A DNA stretch of 64,000 bases from Cercis canadensis (GCA_003255065.1 QAOA01007722.1:309088-373087), one strand, 5' to 3'; counted from the first letter of the stretch, positions 1 to 13,367 are shown. Translations and numbers: made by a program. The notes: generated by a model from the letters alone, not told the origin.

Positions 1-1121
1 AGCAAACAAAGGAAATCAGCAAGCAACCAAAAAAAAAAAAAAACTAAAGCTATACAAACAATTGGCCTATTTCGATTTTGGTCTATCAACAACCCAAATA
101 AGACTAAAGCAACAAGTGATTGACCCATCAACTTAATGGCCCAAACAAAAAATATAAACCCATTAGAATAAAACATAAACCCATCATAAATAGCTCATTA
201 GAATTAACCCAATCCAAAAACAATAAAAAACTCAAGCCTAACAACAACAAATAAAACACATTAAAGCCCAAATCCTAATTTAACCTAATTAATCACTAGA
301 ATAATATTAAGTAAATAAAAATACAAGTGATATATGAAATAAATAGGCCCAAATCAAAAAAAGAAAAAAAAAAAACTAACACCTAAGCCTAAAACGTTAG
401 GTCTAACCCAACAAAAAATAAAAACCTAGCACCTCTTTTTAAACCCAAATGAATTCATTAGATAAAATCATAAAATAAGAAAAAAAGCTTCAACCTAATA
501 AAAAGCAAGAAGAAACGCAGCAATGAGATCTTCCGTCTGAAGAGAGACTCTGGTCATAGGCAGTGGGTCCCAAGGTAAAAAAAAAAAACTTCATTTTCTC
601 TCTGTTTTTAATTTCATTTGGTCTATGTTTCCCTCTAAACTCAATTTTCCTCTTTGCTTCTCTCTTTTTAAAAAAAATTTGGGAATTCAGACTAGGGCTT
701 GATTTTTGGTTGGTAAAAGCTTTGATTTTTTCTCTATGGTGGTGTCTCTGTTTAACTTTGGGAGAAATTTCTTTTGGGTCTCTGAATTTTGGAGTTTCTC
801 CTTTGCGCACTGAATGATCTTGTTGCTATTTTTTCAGAACTTTCATCCCTTTTGTTTTAGAGTTTTTAGTTCTCTCTTTGTATATTTCTTTTTTCTCTAG
901 AGTTCTCACTTTTTCTATTGCAATTGTTGCTACTGCTTTCCGGTCTCATCTCTGTGTTTGTTTTCTGCTGCTCTTGCTTTCTCTATATGCTCTTTTATAA
1001 TAGTTGCACATGTCTATGAACTCACATCTTTTTCCCTCTATTTCTAACTGTTGTCCATTTTTCACATATGTTATGTATATATATATATATATANCTAACT
1101 GTTGTCATTTTTCACATTTGT

Positions 1122-1177
<56 letters not shown>

Positions 1178-1206
1178 TTATTGTTTGACGAAATATGGTG
1201 TTCACA
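1..1206 (-). repeat. 3' LTR of the Ogre element (outer part off the window)
   Basis: This stretch aligns collinearly with the 5' LTR at 31957-33109. Both contain the same lysine-codon-like A-rich tract, the CT-rich stretch around 640-900 and an AT dinucleotide run. The inner end reads (plus strand) ...atatggtgttcaca, matching ...atatggtgtccaca at 33109. The outer end lies beyond base 1. Near 1045-1125 a block of about 49 bp ending in an AT run is present twice, and a single unresolved base (N) sits at 1094 between the two copies. Small ORFs here (for example 563-817 plus, 490-810 minus) have no recognisable product. Confidence 0.88.
1076..1174. repeat. AT dinucleotide microsatellite runs in the LTR
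   Basis: There are two runs of (AT)n, 1076-1093 and about 1126-1174. They sit close to the LTR 5' end (minus strand), and the matching run in the other LTR is at 33041-33076. Run lengths differ between LTRs, as expected of a microsatellite. Confidence 0.9.
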
Positions 1207-1220
1207 ATTTGCCCCTCTTT
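1207..1220 (-). other. Polypurine tract of the Ogre element
   Basis: On the minus strand the bases just before the 3' LTR read AAAGAGGGGCAAAT. This is a purine-rich block next to the LTR start TGTGAACACC, and it is the expected plus-strand priming site. Confidence 0.8.
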
Positions 1221-1339
1221 ACATGTTTCTTATTAGAATGACGTATGAAGCTCTCGCTTATCGTGATTTTCGTGTAAGGAACATGTAAAGATAGAAGACT
1301 TGTATTTTGTCCATACTCATGACAGAGGTTGAAATGTCA

Positions 1340-1905
1340 AAACAAGATGACGTAAATTACAATGGCACAAATATAATGACAAGAAAGTGTAATTGCGAAA
1401 AATCATAGTGACACAAAATGTAATAGCGAAAAAATTAACGGCACGAAATGTAATGACATGAAAATTAATAATATGAAATGTAACGGCTGAGAAATTAATG
1501 ACATAAAATATAATGATGAAAAAATTAATGACATAAAATATAATTACTAAAAAATTAATGACACAAAATGTAATGACAAAAAAATTAATGACATAAAATG
1601 TGATAGTAAGAAAATTAATGGCATAGAATGTAATTATTAAAAAATCAATAACATAAAATGTAATGGCAAGAAAATTAATGACATAAAATGTTATTATTGA
1701 AAAATCAATGATATAAAATGTAATGACAAAAAAATTAATAACATGAAATGTAATGACAAGAAAATTAATGACACAAAATATAATAACAAGAAAATTAATA
1801 GCATGAAAGTATGAATGAGAAATAAATTAATGACACGAAATGTAATGATGAAAAAATTAATGATAGAAAATATAATTGTTAGAAAATTAATGACTAAAAA
1901 GTGTA
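1340..1905 (-). repeat. 30-bp tandem repeat array in the Ogre 3' UTR
   Basis: A degenerate unit of exactly 30 bp (core aaaattaatgacataaaatg followed by a variable taatgacaag-like tail) repeats about 18 to 19 times. Between 1500 and 1750 the phase is so regular that each 60-base line holds two units. The array lies between the end of the integrase region and the polypurine tract. Tandem repeats in this position are a known trait of Ogre and related elements. There are no unique spacers, so it is not a CRISPR-like array. Confidence 0.88.
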
Positions 1906-2874
1906 AGAGATGTACCCCATGACACTAAAATGAGTCATCTTTGATCCCTTACAAGGAAAGTGGTTTAATCAAAATTTACTATTTCAAAAGTCGAATTGCT
2001 CATGCATGCTTTTTCTCATTAAGAAACTGGACTTCTATCTCTGCCGAACAATTTCTTCTTATTTCCCAAACGATAAGATCACACTCATTTTTAATTGTAA
2101 GCATTAAAGAAGACTTCTAACAGATATTGGGCTTTGCTTTGATTTAAAAGATATCATTTTGAAATTTGGAAACCATGTCAAGGTGAAATACTTTAAAAAA
2201 ATAAATAAATATGTCATATAAATAATTCACTCACATTTTATTCAAAAATCATAACTCAATAATTTATTATGGAAAGTATGCATAACTGAAAGAAGTAAAT
2301 TCAATGAATTAACCTTTTTTATTTCAACTAAGAAAAAGTGTACAAACATCACAGGATTGAAACTCAAAGAGATACCCATTAAAATAAAAATTTGCTTCAG
2401 TATGAGGTCTTGGTAAAATTAGACTTGCCCTACAAAGTAGGTGCCTACGTATCCTAGAAGAAGAATTAAAGTCTACGTAATTTGTGATGAAAGATTCAGA
2501 AGTCACATAAAACGAACGATTTTACCTCAGTTGTAGCTTTGTGATATCCAACTTTATTGATTCTCATATTGCCTTGGATCAGACTTCTACTTGACTAAGA
2601 CGTTGTTTATCCTTCTAATGTTGAAATGCATAACTCTTGTTTTCTTATATGCTGAGTTTCCTCCCTTACCTCAAACAACTATTCTATTCTCGGTTCATTC
2701 TTTCATTCATGCACAAACATTCTTGTAGGCTCAAACTCTCATCTAGATTGCCCTTTCATGTTTTCAATCCAATAAATTTAACTTGAATGTCTTAGCTTTT
2801 ACTTAGATTTCCTTTTCGAGTTTTTAATATAGGGAACTTTTTTTTTTTTTTACAAGTAATATTTTTTGACTGTA
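1906..2874. other. Ogre 3' untranslated region, no gene seen
   Basis: This is AT-rich sequence between the tandem array and the integrase C-terminal region. No domain is recognisable. Around 2400-2480 the plus strand resembles 31160-31210 (a 'cctacgtatcct...agtctacgtaatttg'-like segment), which suggests a short stretch shared with the LTR or leader side of the same family. Confidence 0.5.
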
Positions 2875-5427
2875 TCAGAATTTACCGGTTTTGCTAACTT
2901 TTGCCTTCCTATATCTATGAGAATCAAAGCACCTCCGAAGAATGCTTGTTTGACAATGTATGAGCCTTGATGAGTTGGGGCCCATGTTCCCCGTACATCT
3001 TCTTGATGAGGCAAAATATTTCTCAACACTAGATCTCTCGGTTGAAACTTTTAAAGTCAAACTTTTTTGTGAATGCTCTGACCATTCTTTATTGATACAA
3101 TTGTCCATGACAAATTATAATTAATATTTCTCTTCAATCATATTCATTTGCTTATATCTAACCTGTGCCCATTCTGACTCTTCTAAATCAATTTCCATCA
3201 AGACTCGGAGAGAGGAGATTTTTACTTTTATAGGAGTAACAACTTCCATACCATATACCAGAAAATATGGTGTTGCCTCAGTCAACAATCGAACCGCTAT
3301 GCGGCAAGCATGCAAGGCATAGGGAAGTATTTCATGCCAATCTTTGTAGGTCACGACCATCTTTTCCACTATCTTCTTGATATTTTTGTTTGTGGCTTCT
3401 ATTGTTCCATTCATCTAAGGTCTATATGGTGAAGAATTATGATGCTTGATTGCGAATTATTTGCACAACTTTTTATATTCGCACCATTCAAATTCAAACC
3501 ATTATCAGTGATGATTTTCTCTGGTTGTCTATATCAACAAATAATATTCATTTTCAAAAATCTGATTACTATCTTCTGAGTCACTTTTGCATAAGAAGCA
3601 ACTTCTACCTATTTTATGAAGTAATTGATTGTCACCATAATGAAATGGTGTTCATTTGATGCTTTCGGATTGATTGGACTGATGACATCAATTCCCCACA
3701 TAGAAAATGGCTAAGGAGTTGTCATACTGTGCAACATGGATAGAGGTACTTTAGTGCGATCGACATAAATTTGACATTTGTGACACTTTCTAACATAATT
3801 GATGCAATCTCTTTCCATTGTTATCTAGTAATAGCCCGCTCTTAGAATTTTTTGAGTCATCATATGACTGTTTACAAAAGTACCCGCATATTCCCTCATG
3901 AATAGCACTCAAAATACAATTAGCCTCCTTAGCATCCACACATCGTAAAAGTGTTCCGTTATGACTTCTTTTGTACAAAATCTCTCCACTCAAAAAGAAT
4001 CCTAATGCTAGACGTCTAATGGTCTTTTAATCATTTTCATTAGCCCCAACTGGATATTCTCTGGATATATTGCAGGATATCATAGTACTAAGGGTGACCA
4101 TCAGGTTCTTCTTCCACATTAGAACAATAAACTCGTTCTTCCTCTGACTTCACTTGTATTGGTTGCACCATTACTCCACAATCAAGCTTAGTCATTACTG
4201 CTAGTGTAATCAAAGCATCTACAAATTGATTCTTGTCGCACAATAAATGAGAGAAAGTAATGTCTTCAAATTTTTCAATTAACCTAGTCAAATATTTTTT
4301 ATACGGAACCAATTTTGAATCATTGGTTTGTCATTCTCCAGTCACCTGATAGATGACAAGAGCAAAGTTTCCAAAAACATCTAAGGTATCAACTTTTAGA
4401 TCTAAAGCTGCTTGTAGACCTCTTACGCATGCTTCATATTCCGCCATGTTATTAGTACAATCGAAGTTCAACTTAATGGCTATATGGAATTGTTTCCTTA
4501 TTGGTGACACGATCACAACTCATATTCCTTGCTCATGCACATTTACAGCATCATCGAAGTACATCTTCCATCTTACTTATTCTTTTTTATCCCCTCTTTC
4601 AACTACGAGAACATTTTCATCAGGAAATTCAAATCTTATGGGTTGATAATCGTCTACAGGATTTTCAGCTAAGTAATCAGCAATTACACTTCCTTTAACA
4701 ACCTTCTTTATTATATACACCACATAGTATTTTGAAAGGACAATTTGTCACTTAAGTAGTCTTCCGGAGAGATAAAGGTTTTCAAAAATGAACTTGATGA
4801 GATCAATATGAGAGATGAGCCATGTAGTATGGTATAATATGTATTTCCGGAGTCTACTAGCCACCTAAACTAACGCATAACACGTCTTTTCAACCATGGC
4901 ATATCTTGTTTCGTAATCAATGAACTTCTTGCTCAAGTAATAGATAGCCCTCTCTTTTATTCCTCCTTCATCATGTTGTCCTAACACACTCCCCATTGAT
5001 TCTTGCAGCACTGCCAAATACATAATGAGAGACTTTCCAAGTGTCAGAGGTACAAGCACCGGTGGGTTAAGCAAATACTCCTTAATCCTATCAAAAGCTT
5101 CTTGACACTTTTCGTCTCACTCTCTAGGATTATTATTCCTCAACAGTTTGAAGATGAGTTCACAAGTGTGAGTGAGATTTGAAATGAATCTGGATATATA
5201 ATTAAGCTTCTCTAGAAAACTCCAAATTTCTTTTTTCGATCTTGGAGATGACATCTCCCGAATTGCTCAAACTTTGTCCGAGTCTACTTCAATTCTTTTT
5301 TTACTAACAATGAACCCTAACAATTTACTAGAAGTCACACCAAAAGTGCATTTGCTTGGGTTCAATCTTATCTTATATTTTCTCAATCTCTCGAACAGTT
5401 TTTGAAACACATTTACATGGCTTTTTG
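2875..5427 (-). mobile_element. Ogre pol region, downstream part (RT end, two RNase H domains, integrase)
   Basis: Read from high to low coordinates, 5515 to about 5270 holds the end of an RT domain (the LFERLRKYKIRLNPSKCTFG type). About 5075-4865 is an RNase H with RAIYYLSKKF and YAMVEKTCYALV blocks. About 4516-4331 is a second, archaeal-type RNase H (CTNNMAEYEACVRGLQAAL). About 3993-3121 is the integrase zinc finger and core (NGTIEATNKNIKKIVEKM, then the HEILPYALHACR type), and the integrase tail lies at 3108-2875. A second RNase H of this type is typical of Tat/Ogre elements. The region is a fossil with multiple breaks. Confidence 0.82.
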
Positions 5428-6994
5428 ATGGGACTTTTTCCGGCAAGTATACCGGGTCACACAAGTAATATAATAGAGAGTAGAGTATCGTTCCCACGAG
5501 GATTAAAGCTAGCAACTACCAATTTCACCAATAAAGATTCTATTTAGAAAGATAAATAGTTTGGATTGAAGGTAGCCCAAGAATGAGCAGCTGCAATTAA
5601 CTAAGTAACAAACTAAGTAACAAAACTCGAGCAATATCGTAACAATCTTTAAGAAACAATCTAAATGTGAAATTGATAATAAGAATGAGAAAGGTTAGGG
5701 GTTGATTTCATTCACTTGCAAATTCGATTACCTCATAGACAAGGTAATCTCAGAAATAATACTGAACTACTTATTTCAATTACAATTCCTTTGTTGTTGG
5801 TTTATTTCCTTAATGTGATTGATCCCAATTCCTTGGTGAAACAATCCTCCCTATACCAATTACTTGTCCAATTCCTTGACACAACTAATTAATCTAGGTG
5901 ATTTGGTTCTAGGAAATTAATCTAATACCACCTAAACGAAGTTATCTATTCCTAGATTAACTCAATTTAGGACAGAATTTACAGAGCACATTCGGATCTT
6001 ACTATTCCTAGTATTGAAACGAATCTTTTAACCATTCAAATGGTAGCTAAGCATTTAAAGGCATTAATAACAGTAAATTCCATTCAACAAAAGGAGTTGT
6101 ACTAAAACAAGTTTATTCAATCTTGAAACCTCATTACAATTGAATTACATCAAACCCCTAACACTAAGAATTTAGCTACTCATACTTGAATTCAATAAAA
6201 GCAAATAGGTAAAGTTCAACATGAGATGAAAAGAAGAAGAAGAAGAAGAAACTCTATGACGATCCAGTCGCAATTGCTCCCCTTCCTCCTCTAGTTCTTC
6301 TGCTCCTTTTCTTCCCAAGTACGGCCTCCTCTAACACATGCATCAGATTTCCTTTTATACTTGTGCAGAATTAGGTCACTTAGTCAAAAATAGCTCGAAC
6401 ACGGCTCAGACACCGCCGTGTTCCTTTTCTGGGCATGGGCGTGTCACTTATGTTGCATTTCTTGGTCAATGAACACGGGCTCATACACAGCCGTGTTCTT
6501 CTCTGGTCCTGGCCGTGTCGCTTAGACATGGCCCGTGCTCTTCTCTGCTCTGGGCGTGTCCTTTCTTTGTAGCCTCTGCCTGTTCAACACGGCCGTGTTC
6601 TTCTCTTGCCTTGATCGTGTTTGCCCTTTAGACTTAGTCTTTGTTCTCTTGGACATTCTGCTTGATCAACACGGCCTTGAACACGGCCGTGTCTGTTCTT
6701 GTCTGAGGCCGTGTTTGTCCATAAGCTTGAGCAGCAACCTCTGGATGTTAGACACGGGGTACACACGGCTGTGTTCCTGCCCGTGTCTACCTAAAAACTT
6801 GGTGTAAGGCTGCTTTCCTTGCCATTTTCTCCATGGATTGCTTCCAGATTCTTCTCATTTCCTGATTACCCATCTTTGTACCTGTCAAAGCCAATTTATG
6901 GATTAAACACCATGTTTAGAGAGGATTTGCTCACAATGCAGGTAAGAATTCAGTATTAAAGCATGGATTTTATAGTCCTAAAAGACAAGTATCA
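5428..6994 (-). repeat. 3' LTR of Athila copy A
   Basis: It aligns over its full length with 21421-22992. It contains an LTR-end box (cgttcccacgaggatt on the plus strand, near 5490), a GAA microsatellite near 6231-6250, and a cluster of ACACGG/CCGTGT half-palindromes at about 6403-6790. Confidence 0.92.
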
Positions 6995-7033
6995 AATTCC
7001 CCCACACTTAGACATTTGCTTGTCCTCAAGCAA
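6995..7033 (-). other. Extended polypurine block of Athila copy A
   Basis: The minus strand reads TTGAGGACAAGCAAATG, then TCTAAGTGTGGGGGAATT, then the LTR. The same block is next to the 3' LTR of copy B (48391-48430), and a close variant is in TR-GAG (36566-36600). Confidence 0.8.
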
Positions 7034-7860
7034 TGAAAACTAGAACATGTGCCTTAGGTGCTCTCCCTGGACAGACAATTCCATTTCTACAAAAAATTAT
7101 GCAAGGCACCCTACAATGAGCAGCTGCATTATTCAGTTTCTATTTCAGTTTATGGACTTAGTCATCGCTTAACAGTTTGCCTTAGCTACACTCTCAATAT
7201 CTAGAAAGAATTACCCTGTGCTCATTACTCTATTCTAATAATAGGCAAGAAATAACAATACTCAAAGCTAAGAACTCAAGTGTTATTCTTTTCTCTCTTT
7301 TTTTTTCCTTTTCTTTTCTTGCATAGTTAGGGGTCCTAGGATGTGGTGTCCGGCCATTGCCTGCGACCCACATTCAACTAGTTATGCTTCATTGACATAC
7401 TCATATCCTTCTCTAGTTTCAGGCACAGAAGGTAGAGGAGCAGAGCCCCACTATGCTCATAATGGATCACCACTCGAAATCAAATAATGATATTTTTTTT
7501 TTAATAAGCAAAGAAAAACCAGTATTCAGCACAGGGTATTCTAACTACTAGCACTCCTAAGTCCATTACACTTCAATAGTTACTTCCTAATGTAGCAAGC
7601 CTCAAAGTAGACTACTAAGCATAAAAACTTAAGTACACTTCAAAACCAGTTATCCAGGAGATTCCAGAGGTACATTATTCCCGTTCCACATGCCAGAGGA
7701 CTTACATGTATATACTTAAGAAATTCTACCCCCCGACACTTAAATCATGCATTGTCTACAATGAATGGCACACAAATAAATGGTGAATGCAGAAACAGAA
7801 TCAAACATGCAATGAAATATAAATGAATGAAAATAAAATGAGAAAATAGTTTAAACTCCT
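7034..7860. other. Untranslated stretch between third ORF and 3' LTR (Athila A)
   Basis: No coding content is seen. It matches 48431-49332 of copy B. It includes a T/C-rich tract near 7280-7320 and an A/T run near 7490. Confidence 0.7.
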
Positions 7861-9352
7861 CCCTGGAAGGTGCTTCAGAAGGTTGGTCGGTGGACGGTGG
7901 AGAGTCGGACCGTGGAGGTCGGGATGAGGTGCGCGGCGGCCGAATCTGCTCCACTGTCGGTGTGATATCGGCATCGTCCGCTGGATCCTGAAAGGTGGGC
8001 GGACGAGGTAGAGGTGGAGGCTGGAGTCCCAAGGACTAACACATCATTTGTAAAGTGGATTGCACCCACTGGTGATGTGTCAGCTCATAGGACATCCACT
8101 GATGTCTATGATGTCTCTCCCGCCGGTTATCCAGGATCAGGCAGTTGACTCGGGTTTTGGTGCCATCTACTTCAACTTCGATCCGAGCCAACTGCCTCTT
8201 CAGCTTCGGTGGACGGGATAGTAGGAGATGGTTGTGGCGGGGAAGGTGCGGATGTGCATGGTCCCGCTGCCGGTGGTTCTTCAGATGGTGGTGGTGCATC
8301 GCTCACCTGGGCCTCCATTGCTGGCTCCTCAACTGGTGGACTGCCAAGTACCGCTCGTGGTGGAGCACCGGCTAGGGCAAAGTAGGTGCCCTGGCTGTCA
8401 GTACGGCACTTCACCATCCTTATTGCCCTCAGGGTGTCCATGCCCAGCGGCAAAGGTCGACAAGGGACCGTGAGGGTGGACTCGTCACCCAAAACACCCA
8501 AGTTGCGTGCGAGACGGGTGATGACAGATGCTCCGCCGATGGTTCCAAAGTTGCCTCGCTGGAGATAGCCCTTGATTAACTGGATGAAGGCATACCCCAG
8601 ATGGCAATGTCTCTTCTCCTTTATGCACTGGAGGTAAAAGAGGTCCTCTTACTCACCACGCCTGTGCTCTCCCGTCTCACATTCAATGAATGCACCAGCA
8701 ACTTGTGGATGTATCTGAATGCTGGTAACCGGAGGGTAGATGCCTTGGACCGTTTGGCTTCGTAAGTGGCTTCAGTGCTCACTCCTAGCCAGCATTCTGC
8801 CGGGTCTTCGTTGGTAAAGGACCAGTCCAACAAGAATGTGTTCTCTGGTCTGATTGTTGTAGATGGTTGTCCAGCTAACCCTGCTGCCTCCATGAACTCC
8901 TCAAGGTTCATGCTATGCATGAACGAACCGAGACGGAACCTGATAGAGTCTGGCTCATACCACGTCGTGTTGGTAGCTGTGAAAGTAGTGTTGATCTCCA
9001 CAGTGGCGAGAAACTCCAAGGTGAGTTCTCTGTAAGCTGGTTCCTGGAGCTCGAAGATATTGCCCCACTATCCTGGACTGAGGAGTTGTCGAATCTCCTT
9101 GTCAATTCCCAGCTCCTGCAGCACTAGCCATACCGGATATCGGCTGGGCTCAAATGACTTGGTGGAGAGCTTGGCTAGCCGCTCCTGGTGCTCAGCCCCT
9201 TGGAATCTGAGGAATGGATGAACTGAAGTGTCGACGGCTCCTAATCTTCTCTTCTTAACAGGTGGAGAAGGTGACTCTGGGGGGTTTGGACGGTTCTTCC
9301 TCGTCTTCAACTTTTCTCGGCGTGGTTGAGCATCATCAGCGCGCTTTGTCAT
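7861..9352 (-). mobile_element. Third ORF region (env position) of Athila A, first copy
   Basis: It matches the 508-codon third ORF of copy B (49333-50859) along its length, including a [20 protein letters not shown] block at about 8903-8960. The third ORF of Athila elements lies after pol and is often called env-like, but its product is not shown to be an envelope. This copy is a fossil with a few breaks. Confidence 0.82.
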
Positions 9353-11322
9353 GTTGGTGTCCTGTGAAAACAAATTCAGTAAGTTACCAAACATGGACAA
9401 ATGAGCACATAATAGTGGTACCAAAAACAGAACATGCATGCAAATTCCAGTTGTTGCAGAACATTGGGGAATTTTAGAATGGGAAAATGCATGTCTATGT
9501 GGTAAAACAGCAAGTCTCAAAACAGAAATTCAGCACACATTCTCAGAACATCAGTACATGCACAGATTTATTCACTGGCCATTCCCACATCATCAATGCA
9601 ATAGAATCAGATTTCAATTTCCACCAACAGTCAAGCAACTGAAATGCTGATTCCCACATGTTTACTAACCCAACACAACTCTAACAGCAAGAATTCAACA
9701 AAGACTTATACACAAGGCAGCAGGGTAGTAAAATTGAAATTCAGTATACCAATTCAGTACCCCACATTATCTCTCTAATCCTATCTCATTTTCATAATTC
9801 CAATTCCTAACATCAGATATTTAACCAAGTCATCACCATCAATTTCCCCACTAACAATTAAACAAAATCAGGTTCCTCAACAAGGATTGATTCTCTGGTC
9901 ATAGTACAATAGAATTCAACATCAATTCCCACTGTGTTGGACAAGAAAATCAAATAATCCACAAATCCCTGAATCAATTTCCACAGCAATGATCAGTACC
10001 AGAGAAAGAGACACAATCTATACATTAATTTTCAAGTGAATTAACAAATTCCACATGATAAATGCCCCCAACAAACTACTTGCAATAAATTAACTGAATT
10101 TACAGCATGAAATTACAGTGGTGACAGTAATGAGAATTGCAAGATAACAGTATTTGCTACCAACTTCCTCAACATCAGCAGATTCCCAAAAACAATAGTA
10201 ATCAATAGCAATGCTAAGTAACACTAATTTCAAGAAAGATAAACCAATTCCGCAACACCACACATGCCCTAGAATCAAATGTAGAAGCAGCATTCCATTT
10301 GTTTTTAATAGTTATTCATGGGACAATCAACCTTCCCCCAATTCATATACTAAATAAAACAAGTAAAGCTCAACAATACTTCTCAAAACAGGCAGAAGTG
10401 ATAAACTAAAATAAAGAATGAATACATACCTGTGGATGAAGTAAGAAATGAGCAGAAATTGAACTTGTGAAGAATGCAGAAAGTAATAGAGATGCTGGTG
10501 TGGGGTGGTGTGGAAACTTAATTCAAGCAAGAAATTAGGGCTTTGAGGAGAGGGATTGGCCGTAAATGATGGTAGGATGCTTGGAATAGCTAGGGATTTG
10601 AGAGAGAATGAGAAGAAGAGGGATTTCTGAAGTGATTGAATGGCCCTCAAACTGAGCTTTTGAAGTTTTCTGAGTGACACGCCCACAACACGGCCATGTT
10701 CTGTGGGCGTGTCGTGCTTTAAGGGAGAGACACGGGGAGAACACGTGGGGTGTTTAAGTGACACGGGGGTGACCTCCCCGTGTCTCAAACCGTATTCAAA
10801 GTGAGAATATTTCAATTAAGTGACACGGTCACAACACGGCCGTGTTAGTGACCGTGTTCGTGATATAGCAAAGTTAAATATTTACCTGAGACAACACATG
10901 GGCGTGTCTATTGACAATTAATTCTGGGTAAGTGACACGGCGATGAACACGGGCGTGTCAAAGACCGTGTCTGCTTGTTGGATTCCTGTGAGAGTTGCAC
11001 GCTCACTGCCATGGCCATGTGTGTGCCCGTGTATCTCCTCTGAGCTCTCTGTATGGTGAACACGGGTCATGACACGGGCGTGTTCCAGACCGTGTAGTCT
11101 TCCTGAGCTCTCTGCCCTCTTCACACGGGTCATGACATGGGCGTGTCACTGGCCGTGTTCTCTCCTGATATGCCAAAAGCAAAATTTAATGAACAAAAAT
11201 GAAGATGAAAAACAAAGACATAATGAAAACAACTAAAAGTAAATAAAGACAAAGGGTTAAAAACTTGGGTTGCCTCCCAAGAAGCGCTTAATTTAAAGTC
11301 CTCAGCCGGACTATCTCAGAGA
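9353..11322. other. Spacer between pol and third ORF in Athila A, first copy
   Basis: This is about 2 kb of AT-rich non-coding sequence on the sense strand. It corresponds to 13818-15823 and to 50860-52898 of copy B. It ends in a GC-rich cluster of palindromic motifs. The 67- to 162-codon ORFs here are not conserved as proteins and look incidental. Confidence 0.75.
10676..11155. repeat. Cluster of ACACGG/CCGTGT palindromic motifs (Athila A spacer, first copy)
   Basis: More than a dozen copies of the half-sites gacacgg, cgtgtc, acacggg and gggcgtgt occur in about 480 bp, some joined as full palindromes (for example aacacggccgtgtt near 10833). The same motif type fills part of the LTR. Confidence 0.85.
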
Positions 11323-13148
11323 TTATGCTGGTACAGTGAGGACCATTGAAGAAATCTGGTGTTTAACCCCATCTCCCCAATAATGCTTAAGTCGTTGTCC
11401 ATTAACCTTGAAACTCATTCCCGTTTCCATGTCAGCCACCTCAATAGCTCCATAGGGATATATTGTCTTGACCATAAATGGTCCTGACCACCTTGATTTC
11501 AGCTTTCCCGAGAAGAGTCTTAGTCTTGAATTGTACAGCAAGACTTGTTGTCCTGGTTCAAAAATCCTTTGGATGATTCTCTTATCATGCCATCGCTTTG
11601 TCTTCTCTTTGAAAAGCTTGGAACTCTCATAAGCTTTATATCTGAATTTATCCAATTCGTGAAGTTGAAGGACCCTTTTTTCCCCTGCTTTTGCCAGGTC
11701 AAAATTAAGAATCTTAGTGGCCCACCATGCTTTATGCTCCAGTTCCACAGGCAAATGACAAGCTTTGCTATACACTAATTGGTATGGGGACATGCCAAGA
11801 GGTGTCTTCAATGCAGTGCGGTATACCCAAAGAGCATCATCGAGCTTCAGGGCCCAATCCTTTCTAGAGGCGCTGACAGTCTTCTCAAGAATCCTCTTCA
11901 ATTCTCTGTTTGACACTTTAACTTGACCACTAGTTTGTGGATAATATGGAGTTGCTATGCAGTGCCTCACTTCATACTTACTCAGTAATGCGTCTATTCG
12001 CTTGTTGTAGAAATGAGTGCCCTCATCACTGATCAATGCTCTTAGAACTCCAAATCTTGAGAAAATGTTTTTCTTGAGAAAACTCATAACTACCTGAGCA
12101 TCATCAGTTCTTGTGGCAGTTGCTTCAGCCTATTTAGACACGTAATCAACTGCAACCAGAATATACTCATTAGAGTATGATGATGGGAAAGGACCCATGA
12201 AGTCTATTCCCCAAACATCAAATAATTCAACTTCGAGTACTGAATTCAGAGGCATTTCATGCCTTTTTGAGATGTTGCCAGTCCTTTGGCAGCGATCACA
12301 CGTCTTCACGTAGTCGTAGGCGTCTTTGAAGACTGTTGGCCAGTAGAACCCTGATTGAAGAACTTTTACAGCTGTCCGATCTCCACTGAAGTGGCCGCCA
12401 TAGTCTGAAGCATGGCAATGCCACAATATATCATTCACCTCTTCTTGTGGGACACATCTCCTCAAGAGCCCATCAACACATTTTCGCAGCAAATAAGGCT
12501 CGTCCCAGACATAGAACTTAGCCTCATGAAGGAATCTCTTTAACTGTTGGGAGTTTAGATCCACAGGTAGGACCTTAGCAGCTTTAAAGTTTGCAAAATC
12601 AGCATACCATGGCAAGCTGTGCACTGCAAAGGGCTGCTCATTTGGGAACTCCTCATTGATGGGAAAAGGTGTAGCTTGGTTCTTCTCTTATTGCTCAATC
12701 CTAGACAGGTGATTAGCTACCACATTGTCCATGTCTTTCTTGTCCTTGATCTCAAGATCAAATTCTTGCAACAGCAAGATCCAGCGGATGAGCCTAAGCT
12801 TGGAATCTTGTTTAGCAAAGAGATACCTAAGACCTGCATGATCAGTATATACAATAACCTTGGCATCTACTAAATAAGAGCGGAATTTATCAAATGCAAA
12901 AACAATAGCTAATAACTCTTTTTCAGTAGTGGCATAGTTAAGTTGAGTAGAATCTAGCACATGACTTGCATAGTATATGGCATGCAATAACTTATTTTTT
13001 CTCTGCCCCAAAACAACACCTACAGCTATATCACTAGCATCACACATAAGTTCAAAAGGTAAATCCCAATCAGGTGGGATCACCACAGGGGCAGTAATCA
13101 ACTTTTGCTTCAATGTATTAAAAGCTAACAGACATTCCTTATTGAAAG
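11323..13148 (-). mobile_element. Athila A pol region, first copy (integrase, RNase H, RT end)
   Basis: From high to low, RNase H and the RT end lie at about 13113-12690 ([14 protein letters not shown] and [15 protein letters not shown] blocks). The integrase zinc finger is near 12300-12430, the core at about 12240-11850 ([41 protein letters not shown]), and the tail extends to 11323. It repeats at 15824-17649 with about 97-98% identity. It is a broken fossil and stops at the assembly gap. Confidence 0.85.
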
Positions 13149-13367
13149 NNNNNNNNNNNNNNNNNNNNNNNNNNNNNNNNNNNNNNNNNNNNNNNNNNNN
13201 NNNNNNNNNNNNNNNNNNNNNNNNNNNNNNNNNNNNNNNNNNNNNNNNNNNNNNNNNNNNNNNNNNNNNNNNNNNNNNNNNNNNNNNNNNNNNNNNNNNN
13301 NNNNNNNNNNNNNNNNNNNNNNNNNNNNNNNNNNNNNNNNNNNNNNNNNNNNNNNNNNNNNNNNNNN
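13149..13367. other. Assembly gap (219 N)
   Basis: This is a run of unresolved bases. The left flank matches position 17649 in the RT region and the right flank matches position 8903 in the third ORF, so the gap is exactly the junction between the two copies of the duplicated segment. The true length is unknown. Confidence 0.99.

Noticed and set aside
490-817. Overlapping ORFs of 106 and 84 codons
   Set aside because: They lie on opposite strands of the same LTR segment with low-complexity content and no domain.
1340-1905. CRISPR-like regular array
   Set aside because: The 30-bp units are contiguous with no unique spacers, and the context is the 3' UTR of a plant retrotransposon.
10327-10815. 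162-codon minus-strand ORF in the Athila spacer
   Set aside because: The matching stretches of the second copy and of copy B do not keep it as a protein. It lies in untranslated spacer.
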